From Bubalus kerabau (taxonomy: Eukaryota; Chordata; Mammalia; Artiodactyla; Bovidae), in NCBI RefSeq assembly GCF_029407905.1, contig NC_073637.1, positions 47,554,501 through 47,618,500 of the forward strand: a stretch of DNA of 64,000 bases, given 5' to 3'. Below the pieces are notes generated by a model. It had not been told where the DNA came from, searched no databases, and worked only from the letters and a program-made list of their open reading frames with translations. The position numbers and the translations under genes were made by a program. Position 1 is the first letter of the stretch. Every line of letters starts with the position of its first letter. This document shows, piece after piece, positions 21,706 through 33,740 of the stretch.

Positions 21706-23581
21706 TCCTGTGCTCATTTCTCTGAAACCAGTCCTATTCAGAAAAGGGACTTATTTCAGTCTGTAGCCTTTCAACATCACTTATTTTTCTCTACATGAAG
21801 AAGAATAAGGCAAAGCACAGTTGGAAGAGGTAAACAGAGAAATAGGAAATTATAATAACATATGATAAATGCAATGGTTGATATTTGCATGAAGTATTTG
21901 GAAGGAATGCAATTATTCCAAACTGAGCAGCCTATGAGGAATTCAATAGAGGTGTTACCAGGTTTTTGTATTACTGGATTAAGAAATGTTAATAAAGCAA
22001 AGTGGTCTTAGGAAAAAGAAAGGAAGGCTACTCAAAGTAGAGAAAATATATTGAAAAAGACACCTTGAGCAAAGTGACAGCTCAAGAGCCTGTTAAATGG
22101 ATTTTAACTCAGAGGCAAGGCCATGGAACATGTCGGGTTTGAAGTAAAGATGGTGAAATTGGAATAATATGCTACAACAAATCTTCATCTCATTCCAACT
22201 GGTGCTGAGGCCAATCTTAAATCAGATCTCATGTCATAATCTTAGTCACACTTAATTAATTTGCACACAATTTAATACCTGAGAATATGTTAGCTTATAA
22301 CCTTTATTCACATTTTATTTCTGGTCGTCATGAGCAGATATTTCCTTTAAGACAGAGACACACAAAAGACATTGCATTGACTATTAAAAGAATGTCCTCA
22401 TCCCTTACAGGCAATGGAAAACCATGCAATTGTGACCAATGTTTTGTTAGGGACTTCCGTGGTTTCTTGCCTGTAGCATACCCTTTTCCTTCAGTAAATG
22501 CAATCTGTTTGGACTTCCTTTGTTTCCTATAGTTTTGCTTGTTCTGTTGATCAAGGCTGTTCCCACTCTCAAGTAAAAAAATACAAACCATGGGCCCAGT
22601 TGGCTCTGTCACCCAGGGCCTAGAGCTCACTGAGAACTATAAAACACCCTCTTCCCAAAATTCAACTGCGGGGAGAGTGTGTTTAACTAGCTGACATCAT
22701 ATGTAACCCCCTTGACTGCTCAGTTCCTATTTATTCCAAGCCTATGGAGAACACCTAGGGTTTCAGTCACTGCTGGAGAAATTCTCTCACTGAAGCATCA
22801 GCCTTCTAACTTCTTTACTTTCACCACCAACCCTTGCAAAAATTAAACATCACTTCTGCCTCAACCTCCTCCATGACTCTAACCCCCAACTAAGAATTTC
22901 TCTGTTCTTTAGCCAAATTTACATCTCCTAATTGTGAGAAGAAAAAAAAAAAAGGGAAAGTCATCATTATATGCACACTGGGCACTAGGGTAATTCTCAG
23001 TGCTTTACCCACTGGTGATCCTGGAAGACCCATCTCTTTAGTGGTTATCCCCAGTGCATGTGGGTTTCAAGATGTGAGAAATAAAGGCAGAGAGTTGTTT
23101 GGTTTTGTTTTTTTTTTTTTCCTGAGTAACAAAGAAATGCAGAAAAGCCAAATTCTTGGAGAAGTAGAAAAACAACTGGGAAGCAATGTGGAATCTTACC
23201 ACACATAATAGATTCAGGTAGCTCCAGGATAATATTTTCTTTAAAAAATATTCATTACAGTTGCCAGAAGACTTGAAAACCATTGCTTCTTGCCAAAGCA
23301 AAGAAAGAACATTGGATTGCAGACCAACCCATTTCCCTATGCACACAGTTCTAGAAAACCAAAGTAAATATTTTTAAAATGCTCACCATGTTTTAGGCAT
23401 TCAGAAAAAGTAACGTGTATGGACACTGTTCTTTCCCATAACATAAAGTGGGGAAACATGTAAAATGAGACAATTGGATTTTATATTATTATTTGAGGAA
23501 GATGAGGGAAAAGATATTGGACTAGTGGTATTCACACTACTTATAACTAACTCAAAATACCATATGTTAGGTACTATGGCA
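21706..23581. other. Non-coding; doubtful L2 at 21810-22130
   Basis: Around 21860-22130 weak antisense L2 wording can be suspected ('ggaaggctactcaaag', 'ccttgagcaaag'), but I would not defend it. Open frames on both strands at 22287-22630 overlap each other and show no domain. Confidence 0.4.
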
Positions 23582-23865
23582 GATAAGAGAACATATTTTG
23601 GAGTTGGTGCAGCTAGGCTTAAATCTAGAACCTGCTACCCACCTTCTCCCTTAACTTCAGACAAGTTTCTAAGCTTCATTTTCCTCTGTTTAAAAAAATG
23701 GAGATAATAATAGTACCTATCTTATTATATTGGATTTTTCTTGTTATATTCAGTGTGGTGGTAATATATGGTACCTTGAAGTGTTTCATGATGATTAAAT
23801 GAGATTTTATATATATATAAAAAACACATCAATGGTCAATGAATGTTTATTATTATGATGACAAT
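23582..23865 (+). mobile_element. MIR SINE
   Basis: 'gagttggtgcagctaggc', 'cagacaagtttctaagc', 'ttcattttcctctgttt', 'aaaatggagataataatag' and 'gatgattaaatgag' appear in MIR order. About 60 bp of extra DNA (23730-23790) separates the last two words. The tail 'ggtcaatgaatgtttatta' closes the element. Confidence 0.82.
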
Positions 23866-24049
23866 ATGTCTTGGTACTACCTATCAGGCCAAAAATGTAA
23901 ATAAATCCAAGCCACTATTTCTTTTCTTAAGTTATTTCTGACTCAAAATTAGATAACAGGTCCTTAGGTTGCTACCATTATATCTGGAGAAGCCAGATTT
24001 GCCATCAAAATATCTTGAGAAAACCATACCAAAGCATGGAGAGCAGTTC

Positions 24050-25305
24050 TGAGATGGCCTCCATACCCACCTCTTGGTGGTCCTAATTCATGCCCTTGGG
24101 TAATCCTCTCCCTTGACTGTGGGCGGGACTTAGCTACTGCTTCTAACAAATAGGGTACATACAGCACAAGAGTTGGTAAGTCACTTCCAAAATTGGTTAT
24201 AGACAGACTCCTATCGTGTCAGATCTGTCTCTCTCCCTAGTCCCTTGTCTCTTTCTCTCCTTTTCTCTCTCTCTCTCAGTTCAGTTCAGTTCAGTTCAGT
24301 CGCTCAGTCGTGTCCAACTCTTTGTGACCCCAAGAATCGCAGCACACCAGGCCTCCATGTCCATCACCAACTCCCGGAGTTCACTCAGACTCACGTCCAT
24401 CGAGTCAGTGATGCCATCCAGCCATCTCATCCTCTGTCGTCCCCTTCTCCTCCTGCCCCCAATCCCTCCCAGCATCAGAGTCTTTTCCAATGAGTCAACT
24501 CTTCGCATGAAGTGGCCAAAGTACTGGAGTGTCAGCTTTAGCATCATTTCTTCCAAAGAAATCCCAGGGCTGATCTCCTTCAGAATGGACTGGTTGGATG
24601 TCCTTGCAGCCCAAGGGACTCTCAAGAGTCTTCTCCAACACCACAGTTCAAAAGCATCACTTCTTCAGTGCTCAGCCTTCTTCACAGTCCAACTCTCACA
24701 TCCATACATGACCACAGGAAAAATCATAGCCTTGACTAGACAGACCTTTGTTGGCAAAGTAATGTCTCTGCTTTTCAATACTCTATTTAGGTTGGTCATA
24801 ACTTTCCTTCCAAGGAGTAAGCGCCTTTTAATTTCATGGCTGCAGTCACCATCTGCAGTGATTTTGGAGCCCCAAAAAATAAAGTCTGACACTGTTTCCA
24901 CTGTTTCCCCATCTATTTCCCATGCAGAGTCCTCTATTTTTTTTCTGACTTCCTAGCTCTGATGGAACCAGTTATCCTGATGTGAGCATCCCTGTAGAGA
25001 AGCTCATGTGGTAAGGAACTGAAGATGGCTTCTAGACAATAAACAGCGAGGAATTAGGACGTTCAATCCAGTAGTTTGCAGGGAACTGAATCCTGCCAAC
25101 AGCCATGTGACTGAACTTGGAAATCCACCCTCCTCCAGTTATGCCTTGACATGACTAGAGCCCCTGACACAATTATTATAGCCTGTGAGAAACCCTCAAC
25201 TAAAGTCTAAGTTATGTCTATATTTTTGACCCCCAGAAACTATGAGACAATACATGAAACTGATGTAAAGTGCTATGTATCAGACTCATCTGTTGCACGG
25301 CAATA
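24050..25305 (+). mobile_element. MaLR (MLT1-like) LTR, split by a BovB
   Basis: The left part, 24050-24278, contains 'gcccttgggtaatcctctcc' and 'gactgtgggcgggacttag'. The right part, about 24925-25305, contains 'gagaagctcatgtggtaag', 'gccaacagccatgtgactg' and 'agaaactatgagacaatac'. Together they follow the order of one MaLR-type LTR. A BovB at 24279-24924 interrupts it. Subfamily not assigned. No gag/pol DNA is seen beside it. Confidence 0.7.
24279..24924 (-). mobile_element. BovB LINE 3' fragment, 5'-truncated
   Basis: The left edge is the classic tail 'ttcagttcagttcagtcgc'. The minus strand encodes 'SDFIFWGSKITADGDCSHEI' and 'TLQYFGHFMRRVDSLEKTLM' in two frames (24665-24901 and 24296-24625). 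Truncated inside the region coding for the C-terminal third. The element sits within a TC-rich part of the MaLR LTR. No clear target duplication was found. Confidence 0.94.
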
Positions 25306-25374
25306 GAGCTAATGCAGCATTTGATCTTACCAAAAAGTAATGAGACAGGTCAGTGGGCAATGGGTTCCCTTTTG

Positions 25375-25510
25375 GGATGATGAAAATGGAACAGGACGGT
25401 GGTAATAACTATACAACATTGTGGATGCACTAAATGTCACTGAAATGTAAACTTCAAGGTGGTTGATTTTATGTTCTGTGAATTCTGAAAACTAAAAAAA
25501 ATATAGTTTT
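25375..25510 (+). mobile_element. Old L1 3'-end fragment
   Basis: 'tacaacattgtggatgcac', 'taaatgtcactgaaatgtaa' and 'ggttgattttatgttctgtg' match the terminal region of old L1 copies. It ends in an A-rich tail. A second short L1-like stretch with 'tacatgtggaatctaaaa' and a 19-bp A run follows at 25577-25610. Confidence 0.7.
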
Positions 25511-25610
25511 TTGAAAAGGGAGCAGCTCAAGACCTAAACAAAGAAACTAGGAGAAAAACAAGGAGATAATTTAATTTACATGTGGAATCTAAAAAAAAAA
25601 AAAAAAAAAA

Positions 25611-26689
25611 CCAACCAACAAAGGTGCTATTTTCCTAATAAATAATTCTAGAATGATTTAGCCTCTTAAATTATGTAAAGTTATAATTTGATTCAAAGTG
25701 AACTTCAAATAGCCAAGAAATGTAATGGAAATATTTTAATTTTTAAAGCCCAGTAAACTTTTTGTGCAGCGAAGGGTAATTACTTCTGAACTTGGTTTTC
25801 CTCTCATGTACCAAAAGCTATCAGGGTACAGTCTATAATCAGGAATCCAATTTGAAACAGAAATTAGAACTTCTTTTTGCAATGAGATAAGATGTTGTAT
25901 CCACTGAATGTAGGAACAACTGTTTAAATCACTTTCTAATTAAGAAAATATGTTTGTCATAATGTGTCTTTAGATCATACTGTCTCTAAGACTTCATACC
26001 TTCTTTTGGGAAACGTATATGCATCTTTTACTTGGAACAGTGTGCCCTGCCAACACTCCACCACCCTGCCATTCCTCATGTTGCTGTATTAGACTCGTGG
26101 TTCTTAACTCTATGGTGCAGAATCACCTGGCGAGCTTAAAAAATCAAGAGCCCACCCTCTGAAATTCTTATTTCTCTGTGCTGAAGTGTGGCTTGGGCTC
26201 TGGATAAAAATAGACCATCGTTTTTAAACACAACAGAGAAATAGAACAGAACAAATCTGTCTTCCCGGCTGAAAGATATTGGTATTTGAGAAAGACACCA
26301 CTAAAGATAACCCTGTTCCAATATATTCTGAAAATATGAGTAGGATTGATGAAAAATAGTAGGGCCAAATCAACATCTACGAACAACAAGGGATGTGGGA
26401 GGATGAAGTCAAACTGTGGGGGTTGGTGAGAGGGATGCAGAGCTGAGAATAGAATAATAAGACTAGGTAGAATGGTGTGTCCAAGAAGGAACTTTCCAGT
26501 GAAAATGATAATTTAAGGTGCTTTCTCCTTAGAGTGCTCACACTGTCTATGGACATGAATGTTTAGTCCATATCAAGTCTCATTTACCCCTCCATACCAA
26601 ATCCTCCATAACAGCCCATGATGACTGCTTCAAAAGTTGTTCATCTCCCATGAAAAGCCAAAGCACTGGCAATGAGGGTGTTACGGGCT
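25611..26689. other. Non-coding, no feature recognised
   Basis: No gene or repeat family could be supported in this kilobase. Confidence 0.5.
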
Positions 26690-26768
26690 GAATTGTGTTC
26701 CCCTCAGGTTCATATGTTCTAATACCCAGTATATCAAAATGTAACCTTATTTGGAGATAGGTTATCAA
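26690..26768 (+). mobile_element. MLT1 LTR, 5' fragment
   Basis: 'gttacgggctgaattgtgt' and 'aaccttatttggagatagg' match the first 80 bp of MLT1 (ERVL-MaLR) LTRs. The rest of the LTR is missing or replaced. Confidence 0.75.
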
Positions 26769-26949
26769 GCAATATAACAAAGAAAAGTTGTAGCCCTCCT
26801 CATAAAGTTCAATTTTTAATACCAAAATATGTCACTGCAGTATAATGGGAAATATTTGGTCCTTTATCTCCAGTTCCTGGCCCAGAGCTCCCAAGACCCT
26901 TGGAATTTCCTAAGAGATAAGAGTGTCTTTTGGTATCCAAGCAAGCCTC

Positions 26950-27835
26950 TTTCAACCACAGCTGAGTTTACACTAATAAGGTGACTCTGGGCCCCTAGAC
27001 AGCTTCACAATGGGGACTGCTCCATCAAAAGACCAAGGCATAATTATAGGGTTCGAACTTTTGATCCCACCCCCTGTCCTCCAGGAAAAGATTAGAGGCT
27101 AGATAGAGATTGCATTCAATCACCCATGGCCAATTATTAATCAATCATGCCTTATATAATGAAACTCCATGAAAACCCCTCAACAGTGGGATTCAGAGAG
27201 CTTCAGGGTTGGTGAACAAACACATCAAGGTGCTGGGGGTAGGATGTTCAGGAAGGGATGGAAGCTCCACCCCCCTCCCCTGACCTCTGCATCTTCTCCA
27301 CTGGGCTGTTTCTGAGTTGTATCCTTTATAATAACCCGATAATAGTATGTAAAATACTGTCTTGAGTTCTGTGAGTTGCCCTAAAGTGTTAGTTGCTCAG
27401 TTGTGTGTGACTTTTTGTGAGCCCATGGACTGTAGCCCACCAGCCTCCTCTATCCATGGAATTCTCCAGGCAAGAATACTGGAGTGGGTAGCCATTCCCT
27501 TCTCCAGGGGGTTGTCACAACTCAGAGATCAAACCTGGGTCTCCTGCATTGCAGGCAGATTCTTTACTATCTGAGCCACCAGGGAAACCTAGTTGCATTG
27601 TCCTAGGAAATTGTCAAACCTTCGGAGGGGCTTGAGGGAACCTTTGAATTTGTAGCCAAGTCAGACAGAAGTGCTGGTAACCTGGGATCTGATGCTTGCC
27701 ACTGGCCTCTGAAGTGGGAATGGTCTTTGTGACAGAGCCTTTAGATCTGTGAAGTCTGATGCTAATTCCAGATAATTAGTGTCAGAACAGAATTGAATTG
27801 TCAGACACCCAGTTGGTGTTCAGAGAATTGAATAA
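26950..27835 (+). mobile_element. Old LTR-like repeat, unassigned, split by Bov-tA
   Basis: 'gggctgtttctgagttgtatc', 'ataataacccgataatag' and, beyond the inserted SINE, 'cttgccactggcctctgaag' and 'agacacccagttggtgttcag' correspond, from memory, to a common old mammalian LTR. The family name is not recalled. The borders are approximate. Confidence 0.5.
27384..27590 (-). mobile_element. Bov-tA SINE
   Basis: Antisense BovA body ('gttgctcagttgtgtgtgac') then head, ending 'gagccaccagggaaacct'. It lies inside the old LTR-like repeat. Clear target duplications were not found. Confidence 0.9.
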
Positions 27836-27912
27836 TTGCTAAATTGACGGGAATAGAATACAGGTACAAAGTAGGTGATTAAATAGCTAATCTCACTAAG
27901 GGGTAGTAAGTG

Positions 27913-28122
27913 GCTTCCCGGGTCGCTCAGGTGTAAAGAATCTGCCTGCAATGCAGGAGATTTGAGTTTGATCCCTGGATCAGGAAGATCCCTGGAGGAG
28001 GAAATGACCACTCACTCCAGTATTCTTGCCTGGGAAATCCCATGGACAGAGAGCCTGTGGGCTATAGTCCATGGGGTCACAAGAGTCGGATATGACTTAG
28101 TGACTAAACCACCACCACCACC
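27913..28122 (+). mobile_element. Bov-tA SINE
   Basis: The head 'gcttcccgggtcgctcagg' is followed by the BovA body ('ccactcactccagtattc') and a (CCA)n tail at 28108-28122. Imperfect 15-bp flanking repeats 'aaggggtagtaagtg' (27898-27912) and 'aagggataagaagtg' (28123-28137) suggest the target site. Confidence 0.9.
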
Positions 28123-28150
28123 AAGGGATAAGAAGTGAAAAACAAAAGTA

Positions 28151-28787
28151 TGAGAGACCCCTGTAAGTTAATGATCACTCAAGAAAGCAGGCTTGCCTAA
28201 CAACAAAACCAAGCAGGCTTGCTTAGCAACAAAACTATGCAACGGAAGCATGAGACATGCCCTAAAACAATAAAACAAGGTGAAACGAGACCCACATCCT
28301 GCCCAGTGAGGTAAGTTAATGATTCCTGAGACATGCTTCTAAAAACAAAAAATATAAGGAAAATGTGACATTATGCTAAAACCTGAAATGATTTATCATA
28401 TTGTAGGATATGTTTTTGACTTTTTGCTCATTTCCATTGCATCACGACGGTCCCACTTTGACCATGTAAGGACAAGAAAACTACCCCCCCACCCACCCAC
28501 CCAATGTGGAAGAGGAGCTGATGATGGAAGCTTGATGTCTGCTCAAGAATGAGGAAGAAGGTGGTCTTCTCCCCTTCCCCAGTTTTCCTTTGATTATAAA
28601 ACTATAGCCCACTAAGTTCTCAGGGTGGCACCCTCTTGCTGCCTGTAAACCTCAGAAGCATCCTATTCTAATAAATCACTTCTTATCTATCACTTCGCCT
28701 CTTAATGAATTCTTTCTGTGTTGAGACAAAAAAACCTGAGCTCCTCGGAGCCCCCAAGACAAATTTCTGTGATTTCAAGTCACAAAC
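28151..28787 (+). mobile_element. ERV1-like solo LTR
   Basis: The block has retroviral LTR order: U3-like DNA, a TATA box, an AATAAA signal and a U5-like end with 'ttctttctgtgttgagac'. No gag, pol or env similarity is seen on either side, so it looks like a solo LTR. It contains a 26-bp tandem duplication (28185-28210 and 28211-28236) and a G-rich tract on the minus strand (28484-28502). The LTR at 46650-47150 is related. Exact ends are uncertain. Confidence 0.65.
28595..28675 (+). promoter_or_regulatory. LTR TATA box and poly(A) signal
   Basis: 'tataaaa' at 28595-28601 and 'aataaa' at 28670-28675. The 75-bp spacing fits the U3/R layout of a gammaretrovirus-like LTR. Activity cannot be judged. 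Confidence 0.55.
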
Positions 28788-30544
28788 GTTTGCATCCTGC
28801 AGGACAAATAATAAGATTATGGTCATACTGTGACCCATCCATTCACTTGCCATTTAAAGGACACTATCCCTTAAGGGTGTCTGCCCTTGTAACTCAAGCG
28901 GATTGGAAGACAAGACAACTGCCTCCCAGGAATTCCAGCCACAAATTCCCTAAGAGTCACCCTGGAGGTGTTGCTCCATCTTAAGCCTTAAGTTTCCTCC
29001 AAAGCCTCCTTGAAACCCAGCTTGACTTAGCAGCTTCTGCCTGGGCAGAGAGTGAGTGCAGACAGGAAGAGTGGGAGAACGTGGGTGAGGTCAGGAAGGA
29101 AACCGACCTAGGCTTAACCTCCCACCAGCCCTTCCTTTCTTCTCCCTCCTACTCCTGTTCTTCAAGGCCTTTTTCCTCCCTTTGGACAAGAAATAAAGGT
29201 AGGATGAAGTGCAAATTACTAGTTGGAGGCCACTGCAGTTTTTAAGTCACCCACGATTCTCAGTTCCAAGCCAATTCGATTTCCCTGGGCCAAGTCAGTT
29301 TCCTCTCACCTCTTCCATATACTTATCCTATATCAACATCCCACCTCTGATCCACATGCACCCCCAGAAATACCAATGCAAGCCTTCTGCCCTCCTTGTC
29401 TCTCAATTTTCTGTTCTTTCATCTGGTGAAATCACAAATCCTTTGGTGGATTTATGAGTTACTTTGTTAGTTTTCTTTAGACTTTCCACTGCAGGTTGGT
29501 GTAAGTGGAGAACTATTTAGGCTGAGCCTAGGTTTCAGGCAGATATGGTGTCAAATTCCTCTTGCTCCATATTACCTATGTGTCTTTGTATAAATTACTT
29601 GAAACTCCTGAACTTTTCTTTTTATAAAATGCAGATTTCAATTAAACAACTTGATATGTAGTCAGATTTCATTTGATTGTTAGCTAGGTTGGAGCTGTCA
29701 CTTATTATAATTATATAAAGCTATTAAGATCATATAACTTTTGAAGTAATCTTAGAAATTAAACTATTCTAAAAATGTGATTTGACTATTTATTTTTATC
29801 CTCCTGATAAATGCATGCATTGTGGTTTAGAAACTTGATATTGAGCTTGAATGGAGTAAACATCACAGCAAGAAAGAATACTTAAGAATTGTGCATTCGT
29901 CCTTCTTCACCCCCAGGGTTCTGATAGTTATATGAGAGCAAGCGGTTACCTGTTCAGACCTGCAAAGAGACTGTCCTTTGTTCTTCCCCAGGATGTTTCA
30001 TTTGCAAACTTTAACATGCAAAGTATTTTATGTTTGGATGCTAAAAATCAAGTATTATGTATTTCATGAGTGATATCAGAACTTTTTATATTGACAGAAT
30101 TCTGTCAATACCCAATTTTCACTTTATACAATGATTTAGAATCCCATTTTGTAATTAACAGTTTATTATTTTAATATAGCATGGGAAGCTGATATATATA
30201 TATATATTTGCATTTTCAGCATTTGATGTTTTTCAAATATTCCGAGTAATACATTCTTTTTTTTTAAATACATTCTTATAATGTGTGAAAACAACACTAT
30301 AAAAGAACAGATGAACAAATCTGTTGTCTGCTACCACTGTCAATAACACTACCCTGCCACTCACACACACACACACACACACACACAGTAACTAGATTCA
30401 TGTGTGTTCTTTCATACCATTTTCTCCATCAAATTTATACACTCACATATATATATCCATAGGATTGCTACTGTTTTTATTTTTTAACAAAACAGAATTA
30501 TAGTATATATATTTCTATAAAATGTGGACTTTTTCCACTCACTT
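28788..30544. other. Non-coding with simple repeats
   Basis: 28788-29460 is moderately GC-rich, with small chance frames (28718-28984, 29209-29457). 29460-30360 is AT-rich. AT runs lie near 30192-30208. No gene or named repeat recognised besides the CA microsatellite. Confidence 0.5.
30362..30387. repeat. (CA)13 microsatellite
   Basis: A pure CA run of 26 bp. Confidence 0.97.
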
Positions 30545-30808
30545 GCTGCTAAGTTGCTTCAGTCGTGTTCAACTCTGTGCGACCCCATAGATGGCAGCCC
30601 ACCAGGCTTCCCCACCCCTGGGATTCTCCAGGCAAGAACACTAGAATGCGTTGCCATTTCCTTCTTTAATGCATGAAACTGAAAAGTGAAAGTGAAGTCG
30701 CTCAGTCGTGTCCAACTCTAGCGACCCCATGGACTGCAGCCTACCAGGCTCCTCCGTCCATGGGATTTTCCGGCGACAGTACTGGAGTGGGGTGCAATTG
30801 CCTTCTTC
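30545..30808 (-). mobile_element. BovA2 SINE (BovA dimer)
   Basis: Antisense dimer: 'gctgctaagttgcttcagtc' at the left, connector 'aactgaaaagtgaaagtgaa' in the middle, 'gtggggtgcaattgccttc' at the right. Perfect 12-bp target duplications 'ttccactcactt' lie at 30533-30544 and 30809-30820. Complete apart from small internal changes. Confidence 0.94.
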
Positions 30809-30991
30809 TTCCACTCACTTATATATATGTAAAATGCCTACTACCTGTAGATATAGATCTAATTTGATCTATTTTCTAAAGATTTTACACATATATTCAC
30901 ATCCATTAAAAATTTCATACATAGAGGTTCATATCAAACATTTTGGGATATTTTTTGTTCAGTGCTTATTTTTCTCTTTATTTTTACTTCT

Positions 30992-31003
30992 TTACATTTT
31001 TCA
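30992..31003. repeat. Target-site duplication of the BovB, left
   Basis: 'ttacatttttca', matched at 32363-32374 by 'ttacatctttca' (one mismatch). Confidence 0.8.
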
Positions 31004-32362
31004 GTAGCCACAGGACTGGAAAAGGTCAGTTTTCATTCCAATCCCAAAGAAAGGCAATGCCAAAGAATGCTCAAACTACTGCACAATTGCACTCATCTCA
31101 CACGCAGTAAAGTAATGCTCAAAATTCTCCAAGCCAGGCTTCAGCAATATGTGAACCATGAACTTCCTGATGTGCAAGCTGGTTTTAGAAAAGGTAGAGG
31201 AACCAGAGATCAAATTGCCAACATCCTCTGGATCATGGAAAAAGGAAAAGAGTTCCAAAAAAACATCTATTTCTGCTTTATTGACTATACCAAAGCCTTT
31301 GACTGTGTGGATCACAATAAACTGTTGGAAATTCTGAAAGAGATGGGAATACCAGACCACCTGACCTGCCTCTTGAGAAATCTGTATGCAGGTCAGGAAG
31401 CAGCAGTTAGAACTGGACATGGAACAACAGACTAGTTCCAAATAGGAAAAGGAGTACGTCAAGGCTGTATATTGTCACCCTGCTTATTTAACTTCTATGC
31501 AGAGTACATCATGAGAAACACTGGACTGGAAGAAACACAAGCTGGCATCAAGATTGCCAGGAGAAATATCAATAACCTCAGATACGCAGATGACACCACC
31601 CTTATGGCAGAAAGTGAAGAGGAACTAAAAAGCCTCTTGATGAAAGTGAAAGAGGAGAGTGAAAAAGTTGGCTTAAAGCTCAACATTCAGAAAACTAAGA
31701 TCATGGCATCCGGTCCCATCACTTCATGGGAAATACATGGGGAAACAGTGGAAACCATGTCAGACTTTATTTTTCTGGGCTCCAAAATCACTGCAGATGG
31801 TGACTGCAGCCATGAAATTAAAAGACGCTTACTCCTTGGAAGGAAAGTTATGACCAACCTAGATAGCATATTCAAAAGCAGAGACATTACTTTGCCAACA
31901 AAGTTTCATCTAGTCAAGGCTATGGTTTTTCCTGTGGTCATGTATGGATGTGAGAGTTGGACTGTGAAGAAGGCTGAGCACTGAAGAATTGATGCTTTTA
32001 AACTGTGGTGTTGGAGAAGACTCTTGAGAGTCCCTTGGACTGCAAGGAGATCCAACCAGTCCATTCTGAAGATCAGCCCTGGGATTTCTTTGGAAGGACT
32101 GATGCTAAAGCTGAAACTCCAGTACTTTGGCCACCTCATGCGAAGAGTTGACTCATTGGAAAAGACTCTGATGCTGGGAGGGATTGGGGGCAGGAAGAGA
32201 AGGGGATGACAGAGGATGAGATGGCTGGATGGCATCACTGAGTTGATGGACGTGAGTCTCAGTGAACTCCGGGAGTTGGTGTTGGATAGGGAGGCCTGGC
32301 ATGCTGCGATTCATGGGGTTGCAAAGAGTCAGACATGACTGAGCGACTGATCTAATCTGATC
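31004..32362 (+). mobile_element. BovB LINE, 5'-truncated, reverse transcriptase half
   Basis: The copy begins in the thumb-side of the RT N-terminus ('WKRSVFIP'-coding region is frameshifted) and runs to a 'gactgatctaatctgatc' tail. The plus strand encodes RT motif A 'FIDYTKAFDCVDH' (about 31278-31316), the motif-B-like 'SPCLFNFYAEY' and motif C 'YADDTTL' (31582-31602), then the C-terminal domain. Stops at 31433 (a Trp codon in sister copies) and 31982, and a loss near 32068, kill it. Target duplications of 12 bp flank it. Confidence 0.95.
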
Positions 32363-32374
32363 TTACATCTTTCA

Positions 32375-32689
32375 TTTCCTTTTCTATATTCAGATTCAAT
32401 TAATTGTGAATTTAATGATTTTATCACATGATTTTGTGATTCTAAGAATTTCCTATTATAGCCTTTGTTCAAACTTCTATTGAGCTATGCTTTCAGGTCA
32501 GTTCAGATATTATATATTCTTTGTGTCCTATAGATTTTAAGCTGTCATCTGAATTTGTGTATCTGCAAATACATTTTACAAATCTATCATCTATCCATTG
32601 ACTTTGGTACTTTCTGTAATATTTATACATGTTTAATGTGTCTTTTATACTATCTGAATTTCCTGTCCTGATTTAAAAATTCTATCTCA
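32375..32689. other. Non-coding, AT-rich; perhaps L1-derived
   Basis: AT-rich DNA that may be a continuation of the antisense L1 to the right, but no certain match was seen. Confidence 0.4.
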
Positions 32690-33740
32690 TACACAGGCAG
32701 CATGTGTAACTTCTTAGATTTTCTTCTAAGATTCTCATTTATTTCTTTAAATCAATTTTTTTAAGTCTTTAATTCAGCTGAAATTTAAATGTCAACTGTT
32801 CTGAATAAACTATCTTTTCCCCCAGTGAAACAGAGTGCCAACGTTACTATATATCAAAAATTCATTAATATTACAGCTTATTTTTTTGATTTTCTATTTT
32901 GTTCCAACAATCTATTTATCTATTTAAATGTCAAAATAAATTCTACAGTAGCTTATGTCTGGCAAGGCAATATCCTTATCATGATATTTATTTTTCATAC
33001 TTTTTTAAAGCTATATTTGTTACTTATTTTTCCATAAGACCATCTTTTGGAAAAGGAAATGGCAACCCACTCCAGTATTCCTGCATGGGGAATCCCATGG
33101 ACAGAAGAACCTGGTGGGCTACAGCCCATGGAGTTGCAAGAATTGGACATGACTTAGCAAGTAAACCACCACCACCACCAAGAACATCTTTTATGAAATT
33201 ACCAAAAACTCTTTTTACAATTGTAATTGGAATTAATATTATTTTGAAACCATTGATATTTTTATTTACTTAATGTTACCATTTAAAACATGATATGTCT
33301 TTCTAATTGCATGAATATCCTTTTATGTCTCTCAATAGGGACCAATTTTTTCCTCTAAGTTTTCTGCTAAACTTTCCTATTAAGTTCTGATGCCTTTCTT
33401 CTTAAATTCATTCCTAAGTACTTTATCATTTTTTTAACCATTACAAATAGAATATTTTCTTACTCTTATTTCTGGTTACCATTATCACAGAGAAAACCCA
33501 CTGCTTTTTATATATTTATTGTATATCCAGTTATTTTACATCATTTTTCTATTAGTTTTACAATACTATTCTGTAGATGATGTACTTGTTGATTTTCTAG
33601 CTATACAACTCATCAGTAAAAAGAAACATTTTCATGAGTTCTCCAAAAGTTTGCTTTTGTTTTAATTAAAACAATTTTAATATTTGACCATTTAGAATGA
33701 TATATTTAGTTTTGAGGGTATTTGAGAATAAATGATTATT
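32690..33740 (-). mobile_element. Old L1 ORF2 region, antisense
   Basis: The plus strand reads as antisense L1 ORF2: 'aaattcattcctaagtactt', 'atcatttttttaacc', 'tttattgtatatccag'. A BovA (33049-33180) interrupts it. The coding frame on the minus strand is lost. Left and right limits are soft. Confidence 0.6.
33049..33180 (+). mobile_element. BovA monomer SINE
   Basis: A single BovA body, 'gaaaaggaaatggcaaccc' to 'gacatgacttagcaag', with a (CCA)n tail. 12-bp flanks 'agaccatctttt' (33037-33048) and 'agaacatctttt' (33181-33192) differ at one base, marking the target site. The tRNA head is lacking, so it is either a BovA monomer or a 5'-truncated Bov-tA. Confidence 0.9.

Noticed and set aside
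24216..24956. 246-codon plus-strand frame
   Set aside because: It runs antisense through a BovB 3' fragment; the same antisense frame occurs at other BovB ends in the window.
31495..31686. A 63-codon frame starting MLSFKPTFSLSS that recurs antisense to BovB RT (also at 36348-36539, 42444-42671, 55074-55271, 62407-62598)
   Set aside because: It is the reverse complement of the conserved region around YADD and stays open because the sense codons are constrained. No start context, no known family; no reason to call it a gene.
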